Counted from the first letter of the stretch, positions 33,617-43,958 are shown. The stretch is 64,000 nt of DNA from Micromonospora antibiotica (GCF_017599305.1 NZ_JAGFWR010000003.1:248001-312000), one strand, 5' to 3'. Made by a program: numbers and translations. The notes: a model not told the origin generated them from the letters alone.

Positions 33617-34906
33617 TCAGACGGTACGGGTCGGCTCGGTGGGACGGGGGCGACTGGCCGGCGGGTACGACACCGGCGGCGCGGAGGCGGTGAACCGGAC
33701 CGGCAGCTCCAGCAGCCCCCGGAACGGGGACGCCGCCGGCAACCGGCGCAGCTCGGCGGGCGGCACCCCGAGGCGCAACCCGGGCAACCGGCGCAGCAGT
33801 GCCGCCAGGGCGATCTGGGCCTCCATCCGGGCCAGCGAGACCCCGAGGCAGTAGTGCACGCCGTGGCCGAACCCGAGGTGCGGGCCACGGACCCGGCGCA
33901 GGTCCAGCCGGTCCGGGTCGACGAAGTGCGCCGGATCGTGGTTGGCGGCGTTGAGCACCACCCCGACGATCGACCCGGCCGGGATGCGTACCCCCTGGTA
34001 TTCGACGTCCTCGGTGGCGACCCGGGGGCTGGCCACCGGCAGCGGGCCGTCGAAGCGCAGCAGTTCCTCGATCGCCGAGGGCAGCAGGTCCGGGGTGTCG
34101 CGCAGCAGGTCGAGCTGGTCGGGGTGGGTCAGCAGGGCCACCGTCGCGTTGCCCAGGAAGTCGGCGGTGGTCTGGTGCCCGGCGAACAGCAGCAGAAAGG
34201 TGGTGGTGACCAGCTCCGCCTCGGACAACCGGCCGTCCTGGTCGCAGGCGTCGATCAGCGCACTGATCATGTCGTCGGCCGGGACCGCCCGTTTGGCGGC
34301 CACCAGCTCCACCAGGTAGTGGTGCAGCCGTACCTGCGCCTCGCCGACCGCCGCCCGCTCCTGCGCCGGGGGTCGCCGCGCCGACCCGGAGGTCCGGATC
34401 ACCTGCGTCCAGTCCAGCACCCGCTCCTGGTCGGCCCGGGGCACCCCGAGCAGCTCACAGATCACCACCATCGGCAGCGGGATCGCGAAGTCGTGCATCA
34501 GCTCGGCCCGGCCCTGCGCGACGAACCCGTCGATCAGGTCGTCGACGATCTGCCGCACCCGGGGGCGCAGCGCCTCGATCCGGCGCGGCGCGAACGCCTG
34601 CGACACCAACCGGCGCAACCGGGTGTGCTCCGGCGGGTCCGCGTTGAGCATGTTGCGGTTCAACGCCTCGGAGTTCGGGCCGAAGAGTTGCAGGTAGTGC
34701 TGCCCGGGGCCGTAGAGGTCCTTGGACAGCCGGGGGTCGGTCAGCGCCGTACGCGCGTCGTCGAACCGGGTGAGCAGGTACGAGTCGAACCGGGGCGAGC
34801 TGACCGGGCAGACCGGGGCGTCCGCGCGCAGCCGGGCGAAGGACGGGTAGGGGTCGACGGCGAACTGCTCGGTGTAGAGCTGCGCTGCGGGCACCGGCTC
34901 GGTCAT
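33617..34906 (-). CDS. Cytochrome P450
   Basis: This is a 429-residue soluble bacterial P450. The I-helix oxygen-binding motif is AGHQTT (near residue 243), the K-helix ExxR is EELLR, and the heme-binding loop FGHGVHYCLG has its Cys near residue 352. A Pro-rich C-terminal tail of about 20 residues extends beyond the usual fold. The start overlaps the stop of the upstream ABM gene (ATGA). It probably hydroxylates or couples an aromatic product, given the cyclase and monooxygenases in the operon. The substrate is unknown. Confidence 0.9.
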   Translation of the reverse strand: MTEPVPAAQLYTEQFAVDPYPSFARLRADAPVCPVSSPRFDSYLLTRFDDARTALTDPRLSKDLYGPGQHYLQLFGPNSEALNRNMLNADPPEHTRLRRLVSQAFAPRRIEALRPRVRQIVDDLIDGFVAQGRAELMHDFAIPLPMVVICELLGVPRADQERVLDWTQVIRTSGSARRPPAQERAAVGEAQVRLHHYLVELVAAKRAVPADDMISALIDACDQDGRLSEAELVTTTFLLLFAGHQTTADFLGNATVALLTHPDQLDLLRDTPDLLPSAIEELLRFDGPLPVASPRVATEDVEYQGVRIPAGSIVGVVLNAANHDPAHFVDPDRLDLRRVRGPHLGFGHGVHYCLGVSLARMEAQIALAALLRRLPGLRLGVPPAELRRLPAASPFRGLLELPVRFTASAPPVSYPPASRPRPTEPTRTV

Positions 34907-35223
34907 CTGGTCTCCTCGGGCGCGCTGGGCATGCTGTGCAGCACCTGGTAGGTGTGTCGTTCGGCGGATTCCCGCAGGTCGCGGACCACCCGCAGCAGCC
35001 GGTCACGGTGCTCGCTGCGGCCGAAGGCGTCCAACCGTTCCCGGTCCGCCCAGTCGCTGATGATCAGGTAGCTGCGCGGGTCGTCGGCGTCGCGGACGAG
35101 GTCCTGGCGCAGGCACCCGTCGAGCTGCCGGATCTGCTCCGCCGCCGAGAGCCACTCCGCCTCGAACCGCTCCGCGCAGCCCTCCCGGGTACGCATGGCG
35201 AGTACCGTGCGCACCGGCGTCAT
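34903..35223 (-). CDS. Antibiotic biosynthesis monooxygenase (ABM) domain protein
   Basis: This 106-residue single-domain protein has the ABM/dimeric alpha-beta-barrel pattern (RTVLAMRTREGCAERFE, YLIISDWADRERLDAF). Such proteins act as cofactor-free oxygenases or cyclases in aromatic polyketide pathways. It overlaps its neighbours by 4 bp on both sides, so it is tightly coupled to the flavin monooxygenase and P450 genes. Confidence 0.82.
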   Translation of the reverse strand: MTPVRTVLAMRTREGCAERFEAEWLSAAEQIRQLDGCLRQDLVRDADDPRSYLIISDWADRERLDAFGRSEHRDRLLRVVRDLRESAERHTYQVLHSMPSAPEETR

Positions 35224-37499
35224 CGCGCACCCCCGAACACCAGGTGCAGGTTCTTGCGCAGCGCGTCGGCGTCGACCGGTTGGCTGCGGAAGCCGACGTG
35301 CCCGTCCGGGCGGACCAGGTACAGGGCGGTGCCGGTCACCCCGTACCGGGCGCGGAACTCACCCCCGGCGTCGCGCAGCACCGGCGGCGCGAGCAGCCCC
35401 GGGTCGTCGGCGTCCGGACTGATCAGCAGGTACGCGTCGACCTCACCCCGGGTCAGGGCACGGACGTCGGCGCAGAGCCCCGACACGGCCGCCACCGCCG
35501 CCGGTTCGGCCGAGGCGTCGGCGTAGACCAGCAGGGTGTGCCGGGTGCCGCCGGTCAGCTCGCGCAGCCGCAACGGGTGCCCCACCCCCCGCCGGGTCAA
35601 CCCGCCCAGGTCGGGGGCGCACTCACCGGGGCGCGGGCCGGTACGCAGCGCTTCGGGATCGGTCACGCACTCCCCGACCAGCGGGCTGTCGGCATAACTG
35701 AGCAGCAGCGACATCTCCTGGCGGAACTGCCGTTCCAGGTCGGCGCGGTCCAGTTCGTCGGTGAACGCCATCCGAACCGCCCGGCCGACGATCTCCTCGC
35801 CCTCCGGGCGACGTTCGGCCTCGTAACTGTCGAGCAGGCCGGGGGCCGCCAGCCCCCGCGCCGCCAGCGCCACCTTCCAGGCCAGGTTCCAGGCGTCCTG
35901 GATGCCGGTGTTCATCCCCTGTCCCCCGGCCGGCGGGTGCAGGTGGGCCGCGTCACCGGCGACGAAGACCCGGCCGTGGCCGTACCGGTCGACGATGCCG
36001 TGGCTGATCCGGAACACCGACGACCAGCGCAGGTTCGCCGCCCGGGTGCCCGGTGGGGCCAACCGGGTGAGCGCCACCTGCACGTCGTCGAGGGTCGGCT
36101 CGGCCAGCTCCTCGCTGAACCCGGGCGGGGCGTCCCGACCGCCGGTCTGGGCGAAGAACCGGGGTGGCGCGAGGGTCGCGATCCGGTACCGGCCCGCACC
36201 GCGCAGCGGTACGCAGACCAGCATCCCGTCCATCTGACCGTCGGTCTCGTGCAGGAACCGCAGCAGGTGCCCCGGTGGCATGTCCCAGTTCACCTCGACG
36301 TCGGCGAGCATGAACAGCTGCGGAAACCGGCCCAGCCCGCCGGAGAACGTCAGCCCGAGCAGGTCACGGACCCGGCTGTGCGCGCCGTCGGCGCCGATCA
36401 GGTACTGCGCCCGGACCGTCTGGGTGCCGCCCCCGGCGAGCGCCAGGGTGGCCAGTACGCCGTCCGCGCCCTGGGTGAACCCGGTCAGCTCCGCCCCGCG
36501 CTGCGGCCGTACGCCGAGGGTCGCCAGCCGCTCGGTGAGGATCCGCTCGGTCTCGTACTGGGGCAGGCCGAGGTGCGCGTACGGCAGGTCGGGCAGCTCC
36601 CAGCTCATCCGGTGGGTCTGGGTGCCGTTGACGAACACCACGTTGCCGGTGAGCCAGATCCCGGCGTCCATCGCCTCCCGCGCGATGCCCTGCTGCGCCC
36701 AGATCTCCATCGTGCGGCAGTGCACCCCGATCGCCTTGTCCGCCTGGCCGGGCGGGGCGGCCCGCTTCTCCACCACCTGGCAGTCGATGCCGCGCCGGGC
36801 CAACTCGACGGCGGCGGTCAGCCCGGTCGGCCCCGCCCCGACGATCAGTACGTCCGTTGTCGTGTGCACGTCGGTCTCCCTACCGGTACTGGCTGCCCGG
36901 CCGGTGCCGGGATGAGCCGCGAGGTGGAACAGTCGGCGGCGGAAGTCGAGCAGGAACGGCGCGATCGGCCCGGCTTCCTCCCGCGCGTGCGCCGGGTTGG
37001 CCACCCAGCGGTGGAACTCCGCCTCGGTGCGCCACTCGGCGAAGATGTGATGGACGTCGGTGTCGGGCTCGCGCAGCAGCTCCTCGCGCAGGTAGCCGGG
37101 GACCCCGGCCATCCGGGCGGTCACCTCGGCGTGGCCGCGGTGGAACTCGGCGAGCCGGGCGGCCGGGACGGTGACCTCGACGTCCACCAGGAGCGTCGGG
37201 TGCCCGCCGGGCCGGTCGCGCATCACCCGCCGGTCGGCGGCGGTGGGCGGCGCGCACCCGGCACGCAGGGCGTCGGCGAGGCCGGCGGCCACCGGGCCGC
37301 GCTCGTAGTCGAGCAGGGCGTCGTCGTCGACCCACTCGGTGGCGATGACGAACGTACGCGGGTCGTGCGCGTCCACGAACAGGTCCCGACGCAGGTTGCC
37401 GGGCAGCCCGTCGAGCTGTGCCGCAGCCGTGCGCCAGGCCGACCGGACGGCCTGTTCGGCACCGGGGCGCGCGCGGATCCGGAGCATTGTCCTGATCAT
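35220..37499 (-). CDS. Two ABM domains fused to an FAD-dependent aromatic monooxygenase
   Basis: This is a 759-residue protein. Two ABM domains (about residues 1-105 and 106-200) precede a PheA/TfdB-type flavin hydroxylase (about 214-759) with the FAD motif VGAGPTGLTAA, the DG motif region LIGADGAHSRVR, and GDAAHLHPPAGGQGMN. The frame is continuous. A GTG inside the frame near 36868 has GGGAGA at good spacing, so the flavin enzyme might also be made alone. AGGAGA precedes the first ATG. It heads the tailoring operon and probably hydroxylates a polycyclic aromatic. Confidence 0.82.
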   Translation of the reverse strand: MIRTMLRIRARPGAEQAVRSAWRTAAAQLDGLPGNLRRDLFVDAHDPRTFVIATEWVDDDALLDYERGPVAAGLADALRAGCAPPTAADRRVMRDRPGGHPTLLVDVEVTVPAARLAEFHRGHAEVTARMAGVPGYLREELLREPDTDVHHIFAEWRTEAEFHRWVANPAHAREEAGPIAPFLLDFRRRLFHLAAHPGTGRAASTGRETDVHTTTDVLIVGAGPTGLTAAVELARRGIDCQVVEKRAAPPGQADKAIGVHCRTMEIWAQQGIAREAMDAGIWLTGNVVFVNGTQTHRMSWELPDLPYAHLGLPQYETERILTERLATLGVRPQRGAELTGFTQGADGVLATLALAGGGTQTVRAQYLIGADGAHSRVRDLLGLTFSGGLGRFPQLFMLADVEVNWDMPPGHLLRFLHETDGQMDGMLVCVPLRGAGRYRIATLAPPRFFAQTGGRDAPPGFSEELAEPTLDDVQVALTRLAPPGTRAANLRWSSVFRISHGIVDRYGHGRVFVAGDAAHLHPPAGGQGMNTGIQDAWNLAWKVALAARGLAAPGLLDSYEAERRPEGEEIVGRAVRMAFTDELDRADLERQFRQEMSLLLSYADSPLVGECVTDPEALRTGPRPGECAPDLGGLTRRGVGHPLRLRELTGGTRHTLLVYADASAEPAAVAAVSGLCADVRALTRGEVDAYLLISPDADDPGLLAPPVLRDAGGEFRARYGVTGTALYLVRPDGHVGFRSQPVDADALRKNLHLVFGGAR

Positions 37500-37732
37500 G
37501 GAGTCTCCTTGACGGCCTGCCCGTGACGAGGGTCCCGACCGCCGGGGCCTGCACCGGCGCGTCGTCGCTCGACCCTGTCGCAGCGCGCGTCACCCCGGCG
37601 TCACCGGCCGGGCGACCCGGGTCGACCACCGTTGACGCCGCCGGGACGGCCCACCCGCCCGGACCGTTCCCGCCGCCGGACGCACAACGACGGCCGGTAC
37701 CGCACGCGCACGGCGGGACCGGTCGGGGTGGC

Positions 37733-38755
37733 TCAGGGGCGGCGGTTGCCGCTGCTCGCGCGGACGACGAGGACCGGTTCGACCTGGGGTCGGGGCGCGT
37801 CCGCGCCCGCACCGTCGAAGAGTTCCAGCAGCGCCGCCACGCACCGCCGGCCGACCTCGTCGAAGTCCTGCCGCACGGTGGTCAGTGGCGGGGAGAGGTA
37901 TTCGGCCTCGGGGATGTCGTCGAAACCGACCACGCTGACGTCTTCGGGAATCCGGGCGCCCCGCTGGTGCAGGGCGCGCAGCAGACCCAGCGCCTGGTGG
38001 TCGTTGGCGCAGAAGACCGCCGTCACGTCGGGGCGCTCCACCAGGGACTGGCCCAGCTCGTAGCCGGCCCGGGGGCTCCAGTCGCCGACGATGACCGGCG
38101 GGACGCGGCGGCCCGCCTGCTCCAGGGTCTGCCGCCACCCGTCGACCCGGTCGCGGGCCTCCAGCCAGTCCCGGGGCCCGGCGATGTGCCACACCGTCTC
38201 GTGGCCGAGGTCGAGCAGGTGCCGCACCGCCAGCCGGGCCCCGGCCACCTGGTCGACGGAGATGCTGGGCAGTTCGCCGCGTTCCCCGCTGGCCTCGACC
38301 ACCACCGCGGGCACCCCGGTGGGCAGGCCGTGCACGGCGACCGACGCCGTCATCATCGGGGTGATGACGACGACGCCGGCCACCGACTGCTCGGTCAGCG
38401 CGTCGATGGCCGAGCGCATCCCGCTACGGTCCAGCCGCTCCAGGGTGACGATGCTGATGCCGTACCCGGCGGCGCGGGCGGCCCGCTCGATGCCCAGCAG
38501 GGTGGCCGCCGGGCCGAACAGGATGGTGTCGAAGCTGACCACGCCGATGACCCGGGAGCGGCGGCCGGCCAGCCCCCGGGCCAACGCGTTGGGCCGGTAG
38601 TTGAGCTGGTGCACGGCACGCAGCACCCGCTCCCGGGTCTCCGGCCGAACGCTCGGGTGGTTGTTGAGCACCCGGGACACGGTCTGGTGCGACACCCCGG
38701 CGAGTTGCGCGACGTCGCTCATCACCGCGGCGCGTTCGGGCCGCTGCTGGCCCAT
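37733..38755 (-). CDS. LacI-family regulator of the arabinose operon
   Basis: This is a 340-residue repressor. The N-terminal HTH is SDVAQLAGVSHQTVSRVLNN (about residues 13-32) with a YRPNALARGL hinge helix, followed by a periplasmic-binding-protein-like sugar sensor domain (SVDQVAGARLAV, VFCANDHQALGLL, VGFDDIPEAEYL). It is the last gene of the ara operon, 6 bp after araA. It probably binds the TGTTAGCGNTNACA-like sites at 47548, 47678 and 63866, releasing them with arabinose or an intermediate. That link is inference. Confidence 0.85.
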   Translation of the reverse strand: MGQQRPERAAVMSDVAQLAGVSHQTVSRVLNNHPSVRPETRERVLRAVHQLNYRPNALARGLAGRRSRVIGVVSFDTILFGPAATLLGIERAARAAGYGISIVTLERLDRSGMRSAIDALTEQSVAGVVVITPMMTASVAVHGLPTGVPAVVVEASGERGELPSISVDQVAGARLAVRHLLDLGHETVWHIAGPRDWLEARDRVDGWRQTLEQAGRRVPPVIVGDWSPRAGYELGQSLVERPDVTAVFCANDHQALGLLRALHQRGARIPEDVSVVGFDDIPEAEYLSPPLTTVRQDFDEVGRRCVAALLELFDGAGADAPRPQVEPVLVVRASSGNRRP

Positions 38756-38761
38756 GGCGGG

Positions 38762-40267
38762 TCAGAAACCCCGGGCCAGGCGGTAGTAGGCCTGGTTCCA
38801 GCGCAGCTCGTCGGCGAACCGGCGGGGGGTCGTGTCGGCGTCGATGACGACCAGTTCGGTGCCGACCATCTCGGCGAGGTCGTGCAGCTCCTCGACCCCG
38901 ACGGCCTGGGACAGCACCGTGTGGTGCGGGGCGCCGGCGGTGAGCCAGGCCTCCGCCGACGCGGCCAGGTCCGGCCGGGGCCGCCACACCGCCCGCGCCA
39001 CCGGCAACTTCGGCAGCGGGTACGGCGGCGCGACCACGTCGATCTCGTTGGCGACCAGCCGGAACCGCTCCCCCATGTCGGCCAGGCCGAGCACCACGGC
39101 CGGGCCGGGCTGGGCGTCGAAGACCATCCGGACCGGGTCCTCCCGGCCACCGATACCCAGCGGGTGGATCTCGACGTTCGGGGTGGCCGCCGCGATGGTC
39201 GGGCAGACCTCCAGCATGTGCGCCCCGAGCACCAGTTCCCGGCCCGGGGTGAGGTCGTAGGTGTAGTCCTCCATGAACGAGGTGCCACCGGTGGTGCCGA
39301 CGGACATCGACTTGAGCGTGCGCACCAGCACCGAGGTCTTCCAGTCGCCCTCGCCGCCGAAGCCGTACCCGTCGGCCATCAACCGCTGCACGGCCAGGCC
39401 GGGCAGCTGACGCAGCCCGCCCAGGTCCTCGAAGTTGGTGGTGAAGGCGCGGAACCCACCGGCGTCGAGGAAGTCGCGCAGCCCCGCCTCGATCCGGGCG
39501 GCGTAGCGCAGCGAGTCGTGCCGGTCGCCGCCGGAGCGCAGCGCGGCGACCAGGCGGTAGCTGTCGTCGTACTCCTTGACCAGGTCGTCGATGCGCGCGT
39601 CGGCGACCGCGTCGACGGCTTCGACCAGGTCGTTGACCCCGTAGGTGTTGACCGAGACGCCGAAGCGCAGCTCGGCCTCGACCTTGTCCCCCTCGGTCAC
39701 CGCGACGTCGCGCATGTTGTCGCCGAAGCGGGCCAGCCGCAGCGACCGCATCTCGGCGTGCCCGATCGCGGCCCGGGTCCACGCGCCGATCCGGGCGGCG
39801 ACCCGGGGGTCGCTGACGTGCCCGGCGACGGTCTTGCGGGCGACACCGAGCCGGGTCTGGACGTACCCGAACTCCCGGTCGCCGTGGGCGGCCTGGTTGA
39901 GGTTCATGAAGTCCATGTCGATCTCGGACCAGGGCAGTTCCACGTTGGCCTGGGTGTGCAGGTGCAGCAGCGGGGTACGCAACGCGTCCAGCCCCGAGAT
40001 CCACATCTTGGCCGGCGAGAAGGTGTGCATCCACGCGATCACCCCGACCGCACCCTGGACGGCGGCGTCGCGGCAGACGGCCAGGATCTCGGCGCTGGAG
40101 GTCAGCACCGGCTTCCAGACCACCCGGGCCGGGACGGCCGGGTCGGCGTCGAGCCGTTCGGCGATCCGTCGGGACTGCTCGGCCACCTGGCGCAGGGTCT
40201 CCGGGCCGTACAGGCCCTGGCTGCCGGTGAGGAACCAGACCTCGGCGACCGGGGATGGGTTGGTCAT
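38762..40267 (-). CDS. araA: L-arabinose isomerase
   Basis: This is a 501-residue cytosolic enzyme, the usual AraA length. It interconverts L-arabinose and L-ribulose. Recognisable features are the N-terminal [27 protein letters not shown], the metal-binding regions [10 protein letters not shown] and GAHMLEVCP, and GEGDWKT. The ATG at 40267 is preceded by GGAAGG, and the conserved N-terminus begins there; the frame is open upstream. It follows the sugar permease gene by 31 bp in the ara operon. Confidence 0.96.
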   Translation of the reverse strand: MTNPSPVAEVWFLTGSQGLYGPETLRQVAEQSRRIAERLDADPAVPARVVWKPVLTSSAEILAVCRDAAVQGAVGVIAWMHTFSPAKMWISGLDALRTPLLHLHTQANVELPWSEIDMDFMNLNQAAHGDREFGYVQTRLGVARKTVAGHVSDPRVAARIGAWTRAAIGHAEMRSLRLARFGDNMRDVAVTEGDKVEAELRFGVSVNTYGVNDLVEAVDAVADARIDDLVKEYDDSYRLVAALRSGGDRHDSLRYAARIEAGLRDFLDAGGFRAFTTNFEDLGGLRQLPGLAVQRLMADGYGFGGEGDWKTSVLVRTLKSMSVGTTGGTSFMEDYTYDLTPGRELVLGAHMLEVCPTIAAATPNVEIHPLGIGGREDPVRMVFDAQPGPAVVLGLADMGERFRLVANEIDVVAPPYPLPKLPVARAVWRPRPDLAASAEAWLTAGAPHHTVLSQAVGVEELHDLAEMVGTELVVIDADTTPRRFADELRWNQAYYRLARGF

Positions 40268-40298
40268 GGGCGTTGCCTTCCGGTGGGACTGGCGAGGG

Positions 40299-41291
40299 TC
40301 ACTTGGTACGGATACCAACGAGGCGTTGGAGCAGGATGAACACGAACAGCAGGCCACCAATGACGATCTTGGTCCACCACGAGTTGAGCGTGCCGTCAAA
40401 GGTGATCAACGTCTGGATGATGCTGAGCACCAGCACCCCGAGCAGGGTGCCGAAGACGTACCCGGAGCCGCCGGTGAGCAGGGTGCCGCCGATGACGACC
40501 GCCGCGATCACGTCCAACTCCATGCCCACCGCGATCAGCGGGGCACCCGACAGGGTGTAGAACGACAGCAGGATGCCGCCGATCGCCGAGCAGAGGCCGC
40601 TGATCGTGTAGACCGCGATCTTCGTACGGCCCACCGGCAGGCCCATCAGCAGCGCGGACTGCTGGTTGCCGCCGATGGCGTACACGTTGCGCCCGAGCCG
40701 GGTGTACGCCAGCACGGCCGCCGCCACGGCCACCACCGCGACGGCGATCAGCGCACCGACCGAGACGAAGTTCTCGCCGAGGTGGATGCGGTGCTGGGCG
40801 GCGCTGGTCCAGAACCCGTCGGTGATCGGGATCGAGGTGGTGCTGATCCAGGTGCACACCCCCCGGGCGAAGAACATCCCGGCGAGCGTGACGATGAACG
40901 GCTGGATGTCGAAGAAATGGATCACGCAGCCCATCGCGAACCCGAGGATCGGGCCGAGCAGCAACGCGATCACCAGCACCAGGGCGGGGTGCAGGCCGTT
41001 GCCCAACAGGGAGGCCGACACCATCGCCGTCATCGCCACCACCGACCCGACCGACAGGTCGATGCCCCCGGTGAGGATGACGAAGGTCATCCCCACCGCG
41101 ACGACCAGCAGGAAGCCGTTGTCGATGAAGACGTTGAAGACGACCTGGATGTTGGAGAACGCCTGGTACTGCGCAACACCGATGGAGTACATAACCAGCA
41201 GCAGCGCTGCGGTGGCGAGCACCGGCACGTGCCGGGGTGGCACCCGCCACCAGGCACGGCCCGGGCGGGCGGCCAACGGGGTCGTGGTCAT
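40299..41291 (-). CDS. yjfF: Sugar ABC transporter permease, YjfF-like
   Basis: This 330-residue CUT2-type (RbsC-like) inner-membrane permease has 8-10 membrane segments. The family motif is [20 protein letters not shown]. The start overlaps the stop of the other permease gene by 4 bp. In YtfQRT-YjfF systems the two permeases form a heterodimer for furanose sugars. In an arabinose operon the likely cargo is L-arabinofuranose or a short arabinoside. Confidence 0.88.
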   Translation of the reverse strand: MTTTPLAARPGRAWWRVPPRHVPVLATAALLLVMYSIGVAQYQAFSNIQVVFNVFIDNGFLLVVAVGMTFVILTGGIDLSVGSVVAMTAMVSASLLGNGLHPALVLVIALLLGPILGFAMGCVIHFFDIQPFIVTLAGMFFARGVCTWISTTSIPITDGFWTSAAQHRIHLGENFVSVGALIAVAVVAVAAAVLAYTRLGRNVYAIGGNQQSALLMGLPVGRTKIAVYTISGLCSAIGGILLSFYTLSGAPLIAVGMELDVIAAVVIGGTLLTGGSGYVFGTLLGVLVLSIIQTLITFDGTLNSWWTKIVIGGLLFVFILLQRLVGIRTK

Positions 41292-42358
41292 GCCGGAACC
41301 TGCTCCTTCTCTGTGCCGACCGGCTCCACCGGAGTCACCGGGACGCTGCGCCGACGGCGGAACCGCGCCCGGAAGGCCGGGGCCTGGATGAGACAGACCA
41401 CGATCACCACGACCGCCTTGAACAGCAGGGACGTCTGCGGGTCGATGTTCATGGCGTACACCGAGGTGGTGAGGGTCTGGATGAGCAACGCGCCGACCAC
41501 CGTGCCGCCGAGGTAGAACCGGCCGCCGGCCAACGCGGTGCCGCCGATGACCACGGCCAGGATGGCGTCCAGCTCGACCCAGAGCCCGACCGCGTTGCCG
41601 TCGGCGCTGGAGACGTTCGCCGTCATCATGAACCCGGCGATGGCCGCGCAGGCGGCGCTCACCACGTACACCAGGAAGGTGATCCGCCGGGAACGGATGC
41701 CGGCCAACCGGCTGGCCTCGGCGTTGCCGCCGACCGACTCGATGATCATGCCGAGCGCGGTACGCCGGGTCAGCACCGCCACCAGCAGGGTCACCGCGAG
41801 GGCGATGACGATCGCGAACGGCAGGGTCAGCAGGTGCCCCACCCCGATCACCTTGTAGGGCCCGCTGTTGATGGTGATGATCTGCCCTTCGGCGATCAAC
41901 TGGGCCAGGCCCCGGCCGGCCACCATCAGGATCAGCGTGGCGATGATCGGTTGGATGCCGATGCCGGCGACCAGGATGCCGTTCCAGGCACCGAGCAGCA
42001 GGGCCACCCCGAAGCCGAGCGCCACCGCGGTGAGCACCACGCCCAGACTGTTCTGGTCGGGCTGCTCGCTGATGTAGAGGCAGGCCACCGCACCGGCGAC
42101 CGCCGCCACCGCACCCACCGAGAGGTCGATGCCGCCGGTGGCGATCACCAGGGACATGCCCAGGGCGACCAGGATCAGCGGGGCGCTGAGCCGGACGATG
42201 TCGATCAGGCTGCCGTAGAGGTGGCCGTTCTTCAGCTCGATCGACAGGAAGCTCGGCCGGTAGACGGCGTTCGCGACCAGCAGCAGCACCAGCACCACGA
42301 GCGGCCAGAACAGCCGGTGGCTGGTGACGCCCGCAGCGCGGGCCCGTACGGTGCTCAT
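41288..42358 (-). CDS. ytfT: Sugar ABC transporter permease, YtfT-like
   Basis: This is a 356-residue RbsC-family permease with the motif [20 protein letters not shown] and about ten hydrophobic segments. Its cytoplasmic Arg-rich C-terminus is longer than usual. It overlaps the ATPase gene stop (ATGA) and the YjfF-like gene, forming a coupled transporter set. Confidence 0.88.
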   Translation of the reverse strand: MSTVRARAAGVTSHRLFWPLVVLVLLLVANAVYRPSFLSIELKNGHLYGSLIDIVRLSAPLILVALGMSLVIATGGIDLSVGAVAAVAGAVACLYISEQPDQNSLGVVLTAVALGFGVALLLGAWNGILVAGIGIQPIIATLILMVAGRGLAQLIAEGQIITINSGPYKVIGVGHLLTLPFAIVIALAVTLLVAVLTRRTALGMIIESVGGNAEASRLAGIRSRRITFLVYVVSAACAAIAGFMMTANVSSADGNAVGLWVELDAILAVVIGGTALAGGRFYLGGTVVGALLIQTLTTSVYAMNIDPQTSLLFKAVVVIVVCLIQAPAFRARFRRRRSVPVTPVEPVGTEKEQVPA

Positions 42359-43902
42359 GCCGGCACCGACCCTTCCTGGGAGCTGCCGCTGGCGATGACC
42401 TGCATGACGCGGGCGGCATCGAGGCTGTCGTCGTTGGTGAGTTCGGTGACCAGCTGCCGGTCGCGCATCACGGCGACCTTGTGGCTGAGCCGCAGCACCT
42501 CCTCCAGCTCGGCGGAGATGAACAGCACCGCCATTCCGCCGTCGGACAGCTGCGCCACCAGACGCTGGATCTCGGTCTTGGCGCCGATGTCGATGCCCCG
42601 GGTCGGCTCGTCGAGGATCAGCAGCCGGGGTTCGGTGATCAGCCACCGGGCCAGCAGCACCTTCTGCTGGTTGCCGCCGGACAGGTTACGCACCGGCATC
42701 TCCGGATCGGCCGGCCGGATGCTCAGCGCCTTGATCCAGTGCTGGACCAGTTCGTCCTGCCGGCGGCGCGGCACCGGCCGCAGCCAGCCCCGGGCCGCCT
42801 GCATGGCCAGGATGATGTTCTCCCGCACCGACAGCTCACCGACCAGTCCCTCGGTGCGGCGGTTCTCGGAGCAGAACGCGATGTCCCGGTCGATGGCGGC
42901 CACCGGGTTGCGGATCGCCACCGGGGCACCGTCCACGGCGAGCCGGCCGGCATCGGCGCGGTCCGCGCCGAAGAACAACCGGGCCACCTCGGTACGCCCC
43001 GAGCCGAGCAGGCCGGCCAGGCCGACCACCTCGCCCTGGTGGATGGTGAGGCTGAACGGCGCGACGGAACCGGACCGGCCGAGCCCGTCGGCCGCCACCA
43101 GGGGGGTGCCCTGTTCGAGGGTCGCCCGGTCGCCGCCGCTGGTCGCCTCGTCGAGGCGTTCCAGGGCGTCCAGCTCCTTACCGATCATCTTCTCCACCAA
43201 CGCGATCTGCGGCAGTTCGCTGGTGAGGTACTCGCCGACGAGCCGGCCGTTGCGCAGCACGGTGATCCGGTCGGCGATGGCGTACACCTGGTCGAGGAAG
43301 TGGGTGACGAAGATGATCGCGATGCCGTCGTCGCGCAGCTGCCGCATGATCCGCATCAGCTGGGCCACCTCGTCGGCGTCCAGGCTGGAGGTGGGCTCGT
43401 CGAGGATCAGCACCCGGGCCCGGATGTCGACGGCGCGGGCGATCGCGACCATCTGCTGCACGGCCAGTGAGTAGTTGCCGAGCAGTTCGCTGACGTCGAT
43501 GTGCAGGTCGATGCGGGCCAACAGCTCCTGCGCCCGGCGGCGCATCTCGCGCCAGTTGACCGCGCCGAGCCGGCGCGGCTCCCGGCCGATGTAGATGTTC
43601 TCCGCCACCGACAGGTTGGGTAGGAGGTTGACCTCCTGGTAGACGGTGCTCACCCCGGCGGCGGTGGCCTGCATCGGGCCGGAGAAGGAGACCTCGTCGC
43701 CGTCGAGGGTGATGGTGCCGGAATCGGTGCCGTAGACGCCGGTCAGCACTTTGATGAGGGTTGACTTCCCGGCGCCGTTCTCGCCCATCAGGGCGTGCAC
43801 CTCACCGGGAAAGAGCCGCAGGTCGACGCCGTCGAGGGCGCGGACCCCGGGGAAGATCTTGCTGATCGCGGTCATCGTCAGGACCGGATGCCTCTCCGAC
43901 AT
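42355..43902 (-). CDS. ytfR: Sugar ABC transporter ATPase (two ATPase domains), YtfR-like
   Basis: This is a 515-residue tandem ATPase of the CUT2 class. Domain 1 has Walker A GENGAGKST and Walker B VLILDEPTSSLD; its signature region is NYSLAVQQ, which diverges from LSGGQ. Domain 2 has a degenerate Walker A (GLLGSGRTE), a canonical LSGGNQQ signature and Walker B LLILDEPTRGID. This asymmetry is normal for RbsA/YtfR. It powers uptake through the YtfT/YjfF-like permeases. The ATG at 43902 begins the conserved sequence; its ribosome site is weak. Confidence 0.9.
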   Translation of the reverse strand: MSERHPVLTMTAISKIFPGVRALDGVDLRLFPGEVHALMGENGAGKSTLIKVLTGVYGTDSGTITLDGDEVSFSGPMQATAAGVSTVYQEVNLLPNLSVAENIYIGREPRRLGAVNWREMRRRAQELLARIDLHIDVSELLGNYSLAVQQMVAIARAVDIRARVLILDEPTSSLDADEVAQLMRIMRQLRDDGIAIIFVTHFLDQVYAIADRITVLRNGRLVGEYLTSELPQIALVEKMIGKELDALERLDEATSGGDRATLEQGTPLVAADGLGRSGSVAPFSLTIHQGEVVGLAGLLGSGRTEVARLFFGADRADAGRLAVDGAPVAIRNPVAAIDRDIAFCSENRRTEGLVGELSVRENIILAMQAARGWLRPVPRRRQDELVQHWIKALSIRPADPEMPVRNLSGGNQQKVLLARWLITEPRLLILDEPTRGIDIGAKTEIQRLVAQLSDGGMAVLFISAELEEVLRLSHKVAVMRDRQLVTELTNDDSLDAARVMQVIASGSSQEGSVPA

Positions 43903-43925
43903 CCCACCGAACCTTTCGTCGGAAG

Positions 43926-43958
43926 CGGAGGCCGCCGCGCCGAACGCGGCGGCCTCCG
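43926..43958 (-). terminator. Intra-operon stem-loop after the binding-protein gene
   Basis: CGGAGGCCGCCGCG and CGCGGCGGCCTCCG pair over 14 bp with a 5-nt loop, 6 nt past the stop of the sugar-binding-protein gene and before the ATPase gene. Such loops stabilise the upstream message or partly terminate, raising binding-protein yield. Confidence 0.7.
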
